NCBI GenBank assembly: GCA_027214345.1
Contig: JAPWHR010000003.1
Coordinates: 248,001 to 312,000, forward strand
Length of the DNA stretch: 64,000 bases
Source: Comamonadaceae bacterium G21597-S1
GTDB taxonomy: Bacteria; Pseudomonadota; Gammaproteobacteria; Burkholderiales; Burkholderiaceae_C
Direction of reading: 5' to 3'
Shown here: one piece after another, positions 35,559 to 43,762 of the stretch
Layout of the letters: each line of letters opens with the position of its first letter
How positions within the stretch are numbered: the first letter of the stretch is position 1
Position numbers and translations under genes: made by a program
The notes under the pieces: generated by a model
Seen by the model: the letters and a program-made list of their open reading frames with translations, nothing else
Told to the model about the DNA's origin: nothing
Database searches by the model: none

Positions 35559-35703
35559 GCCGGGCCGTCGCGGCCGCGGACCGGCCGAACTTTACACAAG
35601 CTTGTCCTTTGCGCATGCGGCGGAAACATCTGCCGCGCACACTGGTCCTCAACCCGAAGCCCATCACCGGGCCCGGGTCGCAAACCACTGAAAGGACTGT
35701 CAC

Positions 35704-36222
35704 ATGAAATCGATCTTCAAACCCCTGCTCATCTCCGCCGTGCTGGCCTCATCGGCCGCACTGGTCCAGGCCCAGACCGCGCCCGCCGGCCAGGGCATGA
35801 TGCACGCCAGCGCCCGCGGCGAACACGGCCGCATGGATCCGGCCAAGATGCACGAGCGCATGGCCACCCGCATGGCCGAACTCAAGGCCAAGCTGAACCT
35901 GAACGCGGCACAGGAAGGCGGCTGGAACGAATACACGGCCGCGATGCAACCGCCGGCCAACCACAAGCGCATGGGCCGCGACGAGCGCAAGAAGATGCGC
36001 GAGGAAATGCAGGCCATGACGACACCGCAACGCCTGGACCGCATGGCCGCCATGAAGGCCGAGCGTGATGCGCACATGCAGCAACGCATGCAGGCCACGC
36101 GCAACTTCTATGACCTGCTGAGCACCGAGCAACAGAAGGTATTCGACGCGAACACCATGATGGGCGGCGCACACGGCGAGCGTGGCGGCAAAGGCGGCAA
36201 GGGCGGCCATCGTCACGGCTGA
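35704..36222 (+). CDS. Spy/CpxP-like periplasmic protein
   Basis: A 172-residue protein from ATG 35704. Residues 1-23 form a Sec signal peptide ending ALVQA/QTA. The mature part is helical, rich in Met, Lys, Arg and Glu (KMHERMATRMAELKAKLNL, DERKKMREEMQAMT, RLDRMAAMKAERD), with the two LTxxQ-like positions LNAAQ and STEQQ of the Spy/CpxP family. The C-terminus is Gly/His/Lys-rich. Family members are envelope chaperones or metal-stress sensors. It ends in a hairpin shared with the converging glutaredoxin-like gene. Confidence 0.8.
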   Translation: MKSIFKPLLISAVLASSAALVQAQTAPAGQGMMHASARGEHGRMDPAKMHERMATRMAELKAKLNLNAAQEGGWNEYTAAMQPPANHKRMGRDERKKMREEMQAMTTPQRLDRMAAMKAERDAHMQQRMQATRNFYDLLSTEQQKVFDANTMMGGAHGERGGKGGKGGHRHG

Positions 36223-36230
36223 TGACCCGA

Positions 36231-36268
36231 CCGGCCGCGCGCGACTTGCCTGCCTGCGCGCGGCCCGG
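36231..36268. terminator. GC-rich hairpin between converging genes
   Basis: GGCCGCGCGC and GCGCGCGGCC form a 10-bp stem with a ~13-base loop (36233-36265), extended by CC/GG outside. It sits between the Spy-like and glutaredoxin-like stops. There is no T-tract. Confidence 0.5.
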
Positions 36269-36270
36269 TT

Positions 36271-36636
36271 TCAGGCGAGCATCTTCTGCAGCTCGCCGCT
36301 GGTCAGCAACTTCTCGACATCGTCGGCACCGCCCACCAGCGTGCCCTTGACGAACACCATCGGGAAGGTCGGCCAGCCGGTCCACATCTTGAGCGCATTG
36401 CGACTGCGCCAGGTGTTGAAATAATTTCCGTATTCCAGGTAGTGGTACTGCACTCCGGCGGCGTCCAGCAACTTGCGCGCCTTCTTCGGCATCGGATTCA
36501 TCGCCATGCCCACGACCACCACCGGATGCGCGGCGACTGCCGCCTGAACCTCGCGCACCAGTTCCTGCCGGTTGCTGGCCACCGTGTCGCGAATCGCGGG
36601 GTGGATCTGGGACTCGTCGAGAATCGGTCGTGCCAT
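36271..36636 (-). CDS. Glutaredoxin-fold protein lacking the active-site cysteine
   Basis: A 121-residue protein from ATG 36636. The glutaredoxin frame is clear: VREVQAAVAAHPVVVVGMAM, KARKLLDAAGVQYHYLEYGN, GWPTFPMVFVKGTLVGGADDVEKL, including the cis-Pro TFP and the GG-D glutathione-binding turn. The catalytic CxxC or CGFS position reads NPMPKK, and the whole protein has no cysteine. Thiol-disulfide exchange by the normal mechanism is therefore impossible. It may bind glutathione or act as a structural or regulatory relative. It is divergent from the DUF2189 gene. Confidence 0.82.
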   Translation of the reverse strand: MARPILDESQIHPAIRDTVASNRQELVREVQAAVAAHPVVVVGMAMNPMPKKARKLLDAAGVQYHYLEYGNYFNTWRSRNALKMWTGWPTFPMVFVKGTLVGGADDVEKLLTSGELQKMLA

Positions 36637-36683
36637 GAAAAATCTCCGGCTGCTGCAAAGCCCGCATTATGGAGTGGCGCGTC

Positions 36684-37559
36684 ATGCGTACACTTGGATG
36701 CAACGTGGCCACGCCCGCAACCATGACCGCCGTCCCACCCAACCCTGCTCCGAACCCCAACGCCGTGGTCGCCATCCGCACCGTGCCATTGCTGGCGCCA
36801 TGGCATTGGCTGGCACTGGGCTGGCGTGACCTGACCCGCGGCGGCTGGCTCAGCCTGCTGCACGGCGCCGCGCTGGCCGTCTTCGGCCTGTTGCTGCTGC
36901 TGCTCGGCCACCAGCGGTTCTGGTTGCTGGCAGGCGCCTTCTCCGGTTTCCTGGTCGTGGCGCCGGTTCTGGCCACCAGCCTGTATGCGATCAGCCGGGC
37001 GCTGGCGCACGGCCGCTCGGTGCGGCTGCAGCTGCTGGTCGACACCTGGCTGAGCTGGCAAGGCTCGCGCATATCCGAGCGCGGCGGCTACTGGTGCATG
37101 GTGCGTTTCGGCCTGTTGCTGGCGCTGGCCGGCACCGGCTGGGTCATGACCTCGGCCGCGCTGATCACGCTGATGGCCCCCGCCCCGGTGAACGCCCCGA
37201 TCGACTTCCTGCGCCTGGTGGTGCTGGCACGGGACAACTACCTGTTCGAAATCTGGTTGCTGATGGGCGGCGTGCTGGCGGCGCCGATATTCGCCTCCAG
37301 TGTCGTGTCCATGCCGCTGCTGCTCGATCGGCGCATCAGCGTCCTGCCCGCCGTGCTGGCGAGCTGGCGAGTGGTGCTTGCCAATCCGGCACCGATGGCG
37401 TTGTGGGCCATGCTGATCATGTTGCTGGTTTTGCTCGGGTTCGCCACCGGCCTGATCGGCCTGGTGGTGCTGGTGCCGCTGCTGGGTCATGCCAGCTGGC
37501 ATGCCTATGCCGCGCTGGTCGATGCCAGCCCCTTGCCGGAGCGCCCGCTGGGCCATTGA
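36684..37559 (+). CDS. DUF2189 family integral membrane protein
   Basis: About 291 residues from ATG 36684 (GGAG nine bases upstream); ATG 36723 is an alternative. Six hydrophobic segments are visible, among them LLHGAALAVFGLLLLLLG, LLAGAFSGFLVVAPVLATSL, FGLLLALAGTGWVM, LMGGVLAAPIFASSVV and ALWAMLIMLLVLLGFATGLI. The N-terminal WLALGWRDLTRGGW is characteristic of DUF2189. These inner-membrane proteins have no established function; some lie near cytochrome oxidase genes in other bacteria. The next gene follows after 21 bases and is probably cotranscribed. Confidence 0.82.
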   Translation: MRTLGCNVATPATMTAVPPNPAPNPNAVVAIRTVPLLAPWHWLALGWRDLTRGGWLSLLHGAALAVFGLLLLLLGHQRFWLLAGAFSGFLVVAPVLATSLYAISRALAHGRSVRLQLLVDTWLSWQGSRISERGGYWCMVRFGLLLALAGTGWVMTSAALITLMAPAPVNAPIDFLRLVVLARDNYLFEIWLLMGGVLAAPIFASSVVSMPLLLDRRISVLPAVLASWRVVLANPAPMALWAMLIMLLVLLGFATGLIGLVVLVPLLGHASWHAYAALVDASPLPERPLGH

Positions 37560-37580
37560 GGGCCGGCCGGGACCACGCAC

Positions 37581-37793
37581 ATGTTCGGTTATTCGGAAGA
37601 ACAGATCGCATCCTTCGGCCTGACCTTCGGCCTGGGTGCGTTCATGCTCTACATGCTGTTCATCGTCGGGCAACTGGCGTGGGAATCCAAGGCCGGCAAG
37701 TTCGGCGCCTTCGTGATCTTCCTGGGCCTGGCATTCGGCATGGTCGGCTTCGTGGCCAAGTACCTGATCCAGTGGATGCTGGGCATCGATTGA
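37581..37793 (+). CDS. DUF2788 family small membrane protein
   Basis: A 70-residue protein from ATG 37581, 21 bases after the DUF2189 gene. It has two membrane helices (~12-30 and ~43-62) joined by a short basic loop (ESKAGKFG), the standard DUF2788 layout. Function is unknown. Confidence 0.85.
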   Translation: MFGYSEEQIASFGLTFGLGAFMLYMLFIVGQLAWESKAGKFGAFVIFLGLAFGMVGFVAKYLIQWMLGID

Positions 37794-37795
37794 TG

Positions 37796-37815
37796 CGCGG
37801 CCGGGCCCGGCCGCG
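37796..37815. terminator. 20-bp perfect GC palindrome between converging genes
   Basis: Bases 37796-37815 read the same on both strands (CGCGGCCGG, GC, CCGGCCGCG). It lies directly after the DUF2788 stop and before the NnrU stop on the other strand. There is no T-tract; it probably acts as a bidirectional block or 3'-end stabiliser. Confidence 0.5.
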
Positions 37816-37823
37816 ACTTCACA

Positions 37824-38402
37824 TCAACCCATCACCCGGATGCCGATCCACATGCCATGCAGCCACAGGGCGAACCCGGCCCAGGCCAGCGTTCCCAGCA
37901 CCACCGTGACCAGGGTCGGCACGGCGCGACCGGGCGCGTAGCGCAGCGCGGCGGCACGATCACGCCGGCGCGCGGACGAGAAATCGAGCACCGCCCAGAC
38001 CAGGAAGGAACCGAACAGCACCACATGGGCCAGGTTGCCATTGGCCAGCAGATGGGCCAGTGCCCAGGTCTTGACCGCCAGCACCATCGGATGGTGGACC
38101 CAGGACTTGACATGGTTGCCCGGCACATAGGCCGCCACCAGCAGCACGAACGCCAGCCAGGTCAGCAACCAGGCCAGGTGGCGCATGCCCGTGGGCGGGC
38201 TCCACAGCATCGTCGGCATCATCCGGGCCTGCGAGAAGCCCCACAGGATCAGGCCGAAGCCCACCAGCGACACGACCGAATACACACCCTTCCAGGGCCC
38301 TTCGCCAATGCGCGCCATGGTGCGGCTGCGCCAGTCGTCGGCGACGATGCGCACCGAGTGCACGCCCAGAAACAGCACCAGCCCCAGGATCAGATATGCC
38401 AT
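37824..38402 (-). CDS. NnrU family membrane protein
   Basis: A 192-residue inner-membrane protein from ATG 38402, preceded by GGAGGTGA. It has five to six helices and the family motifs FLGVHSVRI near the start, WSPPTGMRHLAWLLTWLAFVLL, and PGNHVKSWVHHPMVLAVKTWALAHLLANG. Conserved His residues lie near the membrane boundaries. NnrU-type proteins are linked to nitric-oxide/denitrification metabolism and resemble isoprenylcysteine methyltransferase-like membrane proteins; no denitrification genes are in this window. It runs antiparallel to DUF2788 and lies downstream of the diguanylate cyclase. Confidence 0.88.
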   Translation of the reverse strand: MAYLILGLVLFLGVHSVRIVADDWRSRTMARIGEGPWKGVYSVVSLVGFGLILWGFSQARMMPTMLWSPPTGMRHLAWLLTWLAFVLLVAAYVPGNHVKSWVHHPMVLAVKTWALAHLLANGNLAHVVLFGSFLVWAVLDFSSARRRDRAAALRYAPGRAVPTLVTVVLGTLAWAGFALWLHGMWIGIRVMG

Positions 38403-38460
38403 GGTGATTCACCTCCGTTCGATTGCGTGACGTGCCGCGCGCAAGCCCGGCCCGGCGGGT

Positions 38461-40053
38461 TCATGCGCCCAGCACCCGGTTCTTGCCGGCGCGCTTGGCC
38501 ATGTACATGGCCTTGTCGGCGCGCTTGAGCGCAGAAGCGCGGTCTTCGTCCGGCTCCAGTTGCGCCACGCCGGCACTGAAGGTGATCAGCAACCTGTCGG
38601 AGCCGGTCAGGAAGAACTGCTTGGTCAGCTCGCGCTGCAGGCGCATCATGGCGTCGATGCCGCTGTCGAGCGGGGTGTCGGGCATCAGGATGACGAACTC
38701 CTCGCCGCCGAAACGCGCCAGCGTGTCCTGCGGGCGCATGCAGTCGCGCGCCACCTTGGCCAGGTGCGACAAGGCCTGGTCACCCGTGTCATGGCCGCGC
38801 TCGTCGTTGATGCGCTTGAAATTGTCGATGTCGAGCATGGCCAGGCTCAGCGGCGCGTCCTTGCGCCGCACCGCAGCCAGTTCGCGGTCCAGGGCCTCCT
38901 CCAGGCCCTTGCGATTGAGCGCGCCGGTCAGGGGGTCGTGCCGCACCTGGGCGCTGACGCGGTCGAGCTCCCGGTGCAGCTTGACCAGTTCGGCCTCGGT
39001 CTCCTGCGCCCGATCGCGCATGCCTTGCAGCTCGTCACGGGCGGCCAGCGACTGCTGGGCAATGGCACGTGTCGCGCTCACGACCTGCTTGAGCACCGGC
39101 GTGAGTTCGGCCAGGCTCTTGGCCTGCTCGATCAGGCCGGCGTTCTGCTCCATCTCGTTGCCGAAGCTGTCGGTGGAATGGCTCATCGCCGCCAGCCGCT
39201 CGATGAACACGCGCAGCATCTGGCGCATTTCCTCCTGCGCCTCGAGCGCCCGGCCCTTGGCCTCGGACTGCTTGAGGATGACATCGCGCAGTCGCCGTTC
39301 GACATCGTCCAGCCGGCGCAGCGTCAACGGCGGCGTGGCCGCCTGCATCAGCGCCTCGACCTGGCCCTTGAGCCAGCTGTCGTCCTGGCTGAGTTCGGCG
39401 ATGTTTTCCATGATCAGCTGCAGCAGGTGCAGCAGGGTGGCCCGGATCTCGGCCTGGTCCTCGGCCGCGAACGACACCCGGTGGGTGTAGGTCGACAGCA
39501 GCTTCTTGACCTGCATCACGTCGGCGTCCGGCGCGCGCAGTGCCTGGATCACCTCGCTAGTCTGCTCGGAAAAGCGGGCATCGTCATTGCCCAGCGCGGG
39601 GCGGGTGAACTCGATCAGGCGCGCGATCTGTTCCAGGAACTCCCGGGTCAGCCCGGGTGCGCCGGGTGCGGCAGCAGGGGCTTCGGGCCTGGGTGACGGG
39701 GCGGCCGACACCGCATGGCCATTGCCATTGGCGGTGCCGCCAGAACCGGACGATTCGAAGTTCTCGCGCGGCGTGAACGCCCCGTAGGCGACCAGCGCAT
39801 CCTGCACGCCGCGCCAGTTCATCTGCGACACCGCGTATTCCAGCAGGGCACGCTGCTTCTGCTGGCCCGGCGTGCGGGTCGGCAAGGACTGAGCGATCTT
39901 GCGCAGCTCCTCCAGCGGAAACGGCGGCTCGTTGGGCAGGCGACCGATCTCGTTGAACACCGAGCGGTAATTCGCCGGTGTGGGCGCCATCTTGCGTGCG
40001 ATCAGTTGCTTGAGCGTCTCGCGCGCCAGCTCGGGCACCGTCTTGTCGACCAT
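38461..40053 (-). CDS. GGDEF diguanylate cyclase
   Basis: A 530-residue cytoplasmic protein from ATG 40053; the frame extends upstream into the hydrolase gene, but MVDKTVPELA is the natural start. The N-terminal half has the PTPANYRSVFNEIG region common in Burkholderiales cyclases, a Pro/Ala linker and a long helical/coiled-coil section (~250-360) that probably transmits signals. The C-terminal GGDEF domain has the active GGEEF at 449-453 and the inhibitory I-site RPQD at 440-443, so it should make c-di-GMP with product feedback. It starts 13 bases after the hydrolase stop, so the two are probably cotranscribed. Confidence 0.9.
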   Translation of the reverse strand: MVDKTVPELARETLKQLIARKMAPTPANYRSVFNEIGRLPNEPPFPLEELRKIAQSLPTRTPGQQKQRALLEYAVSQMNWRGVQDALVAYGAFTPRENFESSGSGGTANGNGHAVSAAPSPRPEAPAAAPGAPGLTREFLEQIARLIEFTRPALGNDDARFSEQTSEVIQALRAPDADVMQVKKLLSTYTHRVSFAAEDQAEIRATLLHLLQLIMENIAELSQDDSWLKGQVEALMQAATPPLTLRRLDDVERRLRDVILKQSEAKGRALEAQEEMRQMLRVFIERLAAMSHSTDSFGNEMEQNAGLIEQAKSLAELTPVLKQVVSATRAIAQQSLAARDELQGMRDRAQETEAELVKLHRELDRVSAQVRHDPLTGALNRKGLEEALDRELAAVRRKDAPLSLAMLDIDNFKRINDERGHDTGDQALSHLAKVARDCMRPQDTLARFGGEEFVILMPDTPLDSGIDAMMRLQRELTKQFFLTGSDRLLITFSAGVAQLEPDEDRASALKRADKAMYMAKRAGKNRVLGA

Positions 40054-40066
40054 AAAACGCAAACCT

Positions 40067-41023
40067 TTATCGTTGGGGCGTGATGCCGAGAAACCGCTGA
40101 ACCTCTGCCACCGAACGCGGCGCATCCTCCAGTTGCGGAACATGGCCCAGGCCCTCCAGCACCACGAGTTGCGCTCCAGGAATATCCTGCGCAAACCGCC
40201 GCGCGGACTGCAAGGGAATCAAACGATCGCGCTCGCCCCACAAGACCAGCGTCGGAATCCGCAAGTCGCGAATCCGCCGCGATTCATCAGGCTCGGACAA
40301 GGCCAGGCGCTGCACCAGCGCCCGCCGGTTGCCCGCGCGAACTGCCATATCGTAATACCGGTCGATGACGTCGGCGCTGACCTGGTCCGGATCGCCGAAT
40401 ACATTGCGCAGGCTCGAACGCACCAGCCCCCGCGGAAACACCCATTCGAGCAGGTGGTTGGCCGGCCAGCTGCGTGCCAGGCGAAAACCCACGGGCACGT
40501 CCTGCGGCGGCACCGGATACCCGGCGGCATCGACCAGCACCAGTTGCCGCACACGCTGTGGCTGCGCATAGGCGGTCTGCCAGGCGATCTGCCCGCCCAG
40601 GGAATTGCCGCCGAGCACGAAGGTCTGCACACCCAGGGTGTCCAGCACAGCCAGCACGAATCGCACATAGGCGTCGATCGAGTAGTCCGCCTGCGGATCC
40701 GGTCCGGTCAGGCCGAAACCGGGCAGGTCGAAACGGATCACGCGGCGTTGCCCGCGCAAGGCGGCGCTCCAGCCGTCCCAGGTATGCAGGCTGTCCGAGG
40801 TGCCGTGCAGCAGCACGATGGGAGCGGGATCGTCGCGCGGGCCTTCGTCGCGCAGATGCACCAGCATGGTGCCCACTGGAACAAACTGCGACGGCGCTTG
40901 TGCCCAGCGCGACACCAGCGCGGAGACCGGTTGGTCGGGCGCCCAGACCGCGACGATGCCGGCGAGCAGGAAAAACACCAGCCCTGCCAGCAACAACAAC
41001 AGGGACCGGATCAACAGGCGCAT
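40067..41023 (-). CDS. Alpha/beta hydrolase, membrane-anchored
   Basis: A 318-residue protein from ATG 41023. An N-terminal hydrophobic segment (5-28) is an anchor or uncleaved signal. The hydrolase core has the oxyanion motif LLHGTSDS (71-78), the nucleophile elbow GNSLGG with Ser141, Asp266 in GERDRLIP and His294 in GLGHVPQ, completing the triad. The substrate is not predictable; it resembles the haloalkane dehalogenase/ester hydrolase group. It sits between the NERD-like genes (36 bases upstream) and the cyclase (13 bases downstream). Confidence 0.88.
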   Translation of the reverse strand: MRLLIRSLLLLLAGLVFFLLAGIVAVWAPDQPVSALVSRWAQAPSQFVPVGTMLVHLRDEGPRDDPAPIVLLHGTSDSLHTWDGWSAALRGQRRVIRFDLPGFGLTGPDPQADYSIDAYVRFVLAVLDTLGVQTFVLGGNSLGGQIAWQTAYAQPQRVRQLVLVDAAGYPVPPQDVPVGFRLARSWPANHLLEWVFPRGLVRSSLRNVFGDPDQVSADVIDRYYDMAVRAGNRRALVQRLALSEPDESRRIRDLRIPTLVLWGERDRLIPLQSARRFAQDIPGAQLVVLEGLGHVPQLEDAPRSVAEVQRFLGITPQR

Positions 41024-41059
41024 CGCCGCACTGTACCCGCCAACGCGGGTGAAGTCTGC

Positions 41060-41683
41060 CTATTCGGGTTCGAATTCGGAACGCGGCCAGTGCGACAGGC
41101 ACAGGAACGAGCCCAGCGTGCGCCGTTCGGCTTCGGTCAGGGGGCCGGGGCCGCGCGCGCTTTGGCGACACTGCTCGAAGCGTTGCGTCACGCGGTCGTA
41201 GACCGCATCGCGGTTGCAAACCTCGATCAGCTGCCCGGTCTGCGGCCATTCAATCCGGGCATCGTCGGCCACCACGACCAGCACGTCGAGCTCCAGGTTG
41301 TCGAAAAACCCCTTCTGGCGCACGCGCTTGTCCAGGAAGGCCTTGAGCAGCAGGGCCTGCACATAGGCGCGCGTGATCGGCGAGCCGAGCACCAGTTCTC
41401 GGCCGCCGTCGTCCACGGACGTCCAGTTGCCGTCGTCGTCGATCAGCACCCGTCCGCTGATGTCTTCGCGTTCGATCACCAGCATGCCATGGGCATGCAG
41501 CAGCAGATGGTCGATGCGCGCCATCGATCCGCCCGAGCGGATGCGCAGGCCATTGAGCACGTCGACGGTGTCGCTGCGCCGGTAGTACCGGCGCAGGTAA
41601 TAGGCCATGCGGTCGGCCGAGATCCGGGCCGCAAATGCCTGTTCGTCTCCACCATGAAAAGGGTCGAGCTCTTTCAGAATCAT
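41060..41683 (-). CDS. NERD-like domain protein, paralogue B
   Basis: A 207-residue protein from ATG 41683 (MILKELDPF), with a GGGAGG ribosome site upstream. The core IDHLLLHAHGMLVIERED resembles the NERD nuclease-related fold, in which Asp and Glu-x-Lys are the usual active-site residues; here the last position is Glu rather than Lys. A second conserved part is SPITRAYVQALLLKAFLDKRVRQKGFFDNLELDVLVVV. It is clearly paralogous to the adjacent upstream gene (same start, same length, same motifs). Function is unknown; DNA or nucleotide processing is only a family guess. Confidence 0.75.
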   Translation of the reverse strand: MILKELDPFHGGDEQAFAARISADRMAYYLRRYYRRSDTVDVLNGLRIRSGGSMARIDHLLLHAHGMLVIEREDISGRVLIDDDGNWTSVDDGGRELVLGSPITRAYVQALLLKAFLDKRVRQKGFFDNLELDVLVVVADDARIEWPQTGQLIEVCNRDAVYDRVTQRFEQCRQSARGPGPLTEAERRTLGSFLCLSHWPRSEFEPE

Positions 41684-41756
41684 CTTCGCAAGAACCTCCC
41701 TGCGGTTCGTCCCGGTACGAAGCCTGCGTGCGCTCCGGCCGGGATCATGGTTGTGC

Positions 41757-42377
41757 CTATCGCGGCGCCGAGCGGATCAGCGGGCGGTGCAGGGATCGCA
41801 GGAAATCCCCGAGCCGACGCCGCTCCGCCGATGTCAGGACGCCCGCGGCTGTCGCGGCCCGCCGACACTGGAGAATACGCTGGTTCACGCGTTCATGGAC
41901 CTGGTCGGTCTTGCAGACCTCGGGCAGGAAACCCATGGTCGGCCAGACGATCCTGTCGGTATCGGGCACCGCGACCAGGACATCGAGTTCGATACTATCG
42001 AAAAAACCCTTCTGCTTGACGTATTTGTCGAGAAAGGCTTTCAGCGACAAGGCCCGCAGATAGGCCCGGGTGATCGGCGAGCGGATCTCCACGGCTTCGT
42101 CGCCGCGCCAGCGTATCCACTGGCCGTCGTCCTTGATCTGCACCCGCTCGGGCAGGCTCTCGCGCTCGATGACCAGCAGGCCGAACGGATGCAGCAGGAG
42201 ATGGTCGATCTGGGTCACGACCGTGCCGGAGTTCACGCGCAGGTAGTTGAGCACGTCGACCTCTTCGCTCTTGCCGAAATACCGGCGCAGATGGTAGGCC
42301 ATGCGGTCCTGCGCGATGCGGTGGGCGATCTCGTCCTGGCTTCCGCCAAGAAAAGGGTCCAACTCCTTGAGAATCAT
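41757..42377 (-). CDS. NERD-like domain protein, paralogue A
   Basis: A 206-residue protein. I choose ATG 42377 (MILKELDPF), matching the start of its neighbour and preceded by GAGAGGAA; ATG 42413 would add 12 residues. The core is QIDHLLLHPFGLLVIERESL, followed by SPITRAYLRALSLKAFLDKYVKQKGFFDSIELDVLVAV. It ends 73 bases before paralogue B. The pair arose by tandem duplication and was kept in diverged form. Together with the hydrolase and cyclase it may form a four-gene operon. Confidence 0.75.
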   Translation of the reverse strand: MILKELDPFLGGSQDEIAHRIAQDRMAYHLRRYFGKSEEVDVLNYLRVNSGTVVTQIDHLLLHPFGLLVIERESLPERVQIKDDGQWIRWRGDEAVEIRSPITRAYLRALSLKAFLDKYVKQKGFFDSIELDVLVAVPDTDRIVWPTMGFLPEVCKTDQVHERVNQRILQCRRAATAAGVLTSAERRRLGDFLRSLHRPLIRSAPR

Positions 42378-42539
42378 GATCCGCGCGATTCCTCTCGCTT
42401 TTTTCTCCGACATGTTAACTGGATCGACACGGCCGCCCCCCGCACATTCGACCCTCCCGGAACCCACTGTGCGGACAAGGTGTCGACGGCACGCCGGATG
42501 CCGGCTGTGTCGGCGACCACGCCTGGGCTGCTCGCAATT

Positions 42540-43661
42540 TCAGGCCGGCGATGCGCGCATCGCCCTGCGGCTGCGCACCGCCTGCGCCAGCTCCTGCAGC
42601 AAGGGCAGCGTCTGCTCGATGCTGATGCAGGCGTCGGTCACCGAGACCCCGTGCGCCAGCGCAGTGCCTGCGACGATGTCCTGACGGCCTTCGCGCAGGT
42701 TGCTCTCGACCATCACGCCGATGATGCGGGCGTCACCCGCGGCGACCTGCTGCGCGACGTCGTGCGCCACCGCAATCTGCCGCTCGTATTGCTTGCTGCT
42801 GTTGGCATGCGAGACATCGACCATGACCTGCTCGCGCAGCCCGGCGGCCTTCAGCAGCGCGCAGGCCGCGGCGATGTCGGCCGCGCTGTAGTTGGGGTTC
42901 TTGCCGCCGCGCAGGATGACGTGGCAGTCCTGGTTGCCGCGGGTCTCGAACACCGCGGCCTGGCCCATCTTGGTCATGCCCATGAAGGCATGCATCGCCG
43001 AGGCGGCCTGGATCGCGTCGCTGGCCACCTTGACGCCCCCGTCGGTGCCGTTCTTGAAACCGACCGGACAGCTCAGGCCGGAGGCCAGCTGGCGATGGCT
43101 CTGGCTCTCGGTGGTGCGCGCACCGATGGCGCCCCAGCTCACCAGGTCGGAGATGAACTGCGGGCTGAGCAGGTCGAGGAACTCGGTTCCCAGCGGCAGG
43201 CCCAGCGCCAGCAACTCGAGCAGCAGGCGGCGCGCCATCTGCAGGCCTTCGTTGATCGCGAACGTGCCGTCCAGGTGCGGGTCGTTGATGTAGCCCTTCC
43301 AGCCGACCGTGGTGCGCGGCTTCTCGAAATAGACGCGCATCACGACCAGCAGGTCGGCCGACAAAGCGTCTGCCTGCTGCCTGAGCCAGCGGCCGTATTC
43401 CAGTGCCTGGTCGTGGTCGTGGATGGAACAGGGACCGACCACGACCACGAGCCGGTCGTCCTGGCCGTGCAACACGCGGGAAATCGCCAAGCGGCTCTGC
43501 TCGACCAGGGCCAGCGCCTGGTCGGGCACCGGCAGCCATTCCTGCAGCAGGGCCGGCGTGATCAAGGGGCGCACCGCGCCGATGCGGGTGTCGTCGATCC
43601 GCGTCGCATCCTGGGTCGACAGGGCGGGCGCGGCTGTCTGGGCAGCGGTGGCGGAGGTCAT
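42540..43661 (-). CDS. aroG: 3-deoxy-7-phosphoheptulonate (DAHP) synthase, class I
   Basis: A 373-residue enzyme from ATG 43661, close to the usual ~350 of class I AroFGH enzymes with a short N-terminal extension. Motifs: VVVVGPCSIHD, VMRVYFEKPRTTVGWKGYINDP, GTEFLDLLSPQFISDLVSWGAIGARTTESQSHRQLASGL, VGFKNGTDG, VILRGGKNPNY, MVDVSHANSSKQY, and GVMVESNLREG. These include the metal ligands Cys (GPCS), His (VSHAN), Glu (VMVES) and Asp. It condenses phosphoenolpyruvate and erythrose-4-phosphate, the first step of the shikimate pathway. Which aromatic amino acid inhibits it is not visible. It is divergent from the rhomboid gene. Confidence 0.95.
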   Translation of the reverse strand: MTSATAAQTAAPALSTQDATRIDDTRIGAVRPLITPALLQEWLPVPDQALALVEQSRLAISRVLHGQDDRLVVVVGPCSIHDHDQALEYGRWLRQQADALSADLLVVMRVYFEKPRTTVGWKGYINDPHLDGTFAINEGLQMARRLLLELLALGLPLGTEFLDLLSPQFISDLVSWGAIGARTTESQSHRQLASGLSCPVGFKNGTDGGVKVASDAIQAASAMHAFMGMTKMGQAAVFETRGNQDCHVILRGGKNPNYSAADIAAACALLKAAGLREQVMVDVSHANSSKQYERQIAVAHDVAQQVAAGDARIIGVMVESNLREGRQDIVAGTALAHGVSVTDACISIEQTLPLLQELAQAVRSRRAMRASPA

Positions 43662-43762
43662 CCGCGGATTGTCCTCATTTTGAAGATGGCGTCCAGCCCG
43701 CCCGAGGGGTTGCGGCTTGCGCTCTAATCAGGCATTGCGCACGCACCTCGACCGCCGTTTCC

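Noticed and set aside
39980-42019. A 679-codon plus-strand frame over the hydrolase and NERD-like genes
   Set aside because: Antisense shadow; the minus-strand genes have catalytic motifs and ribosome sites.
41751-43727. A 658-codon plus-strand frame across NERD-like paralogue A and the DAHP synthase gene
   Set aside because: Antisense shadow of two well supported minus-strand genes.
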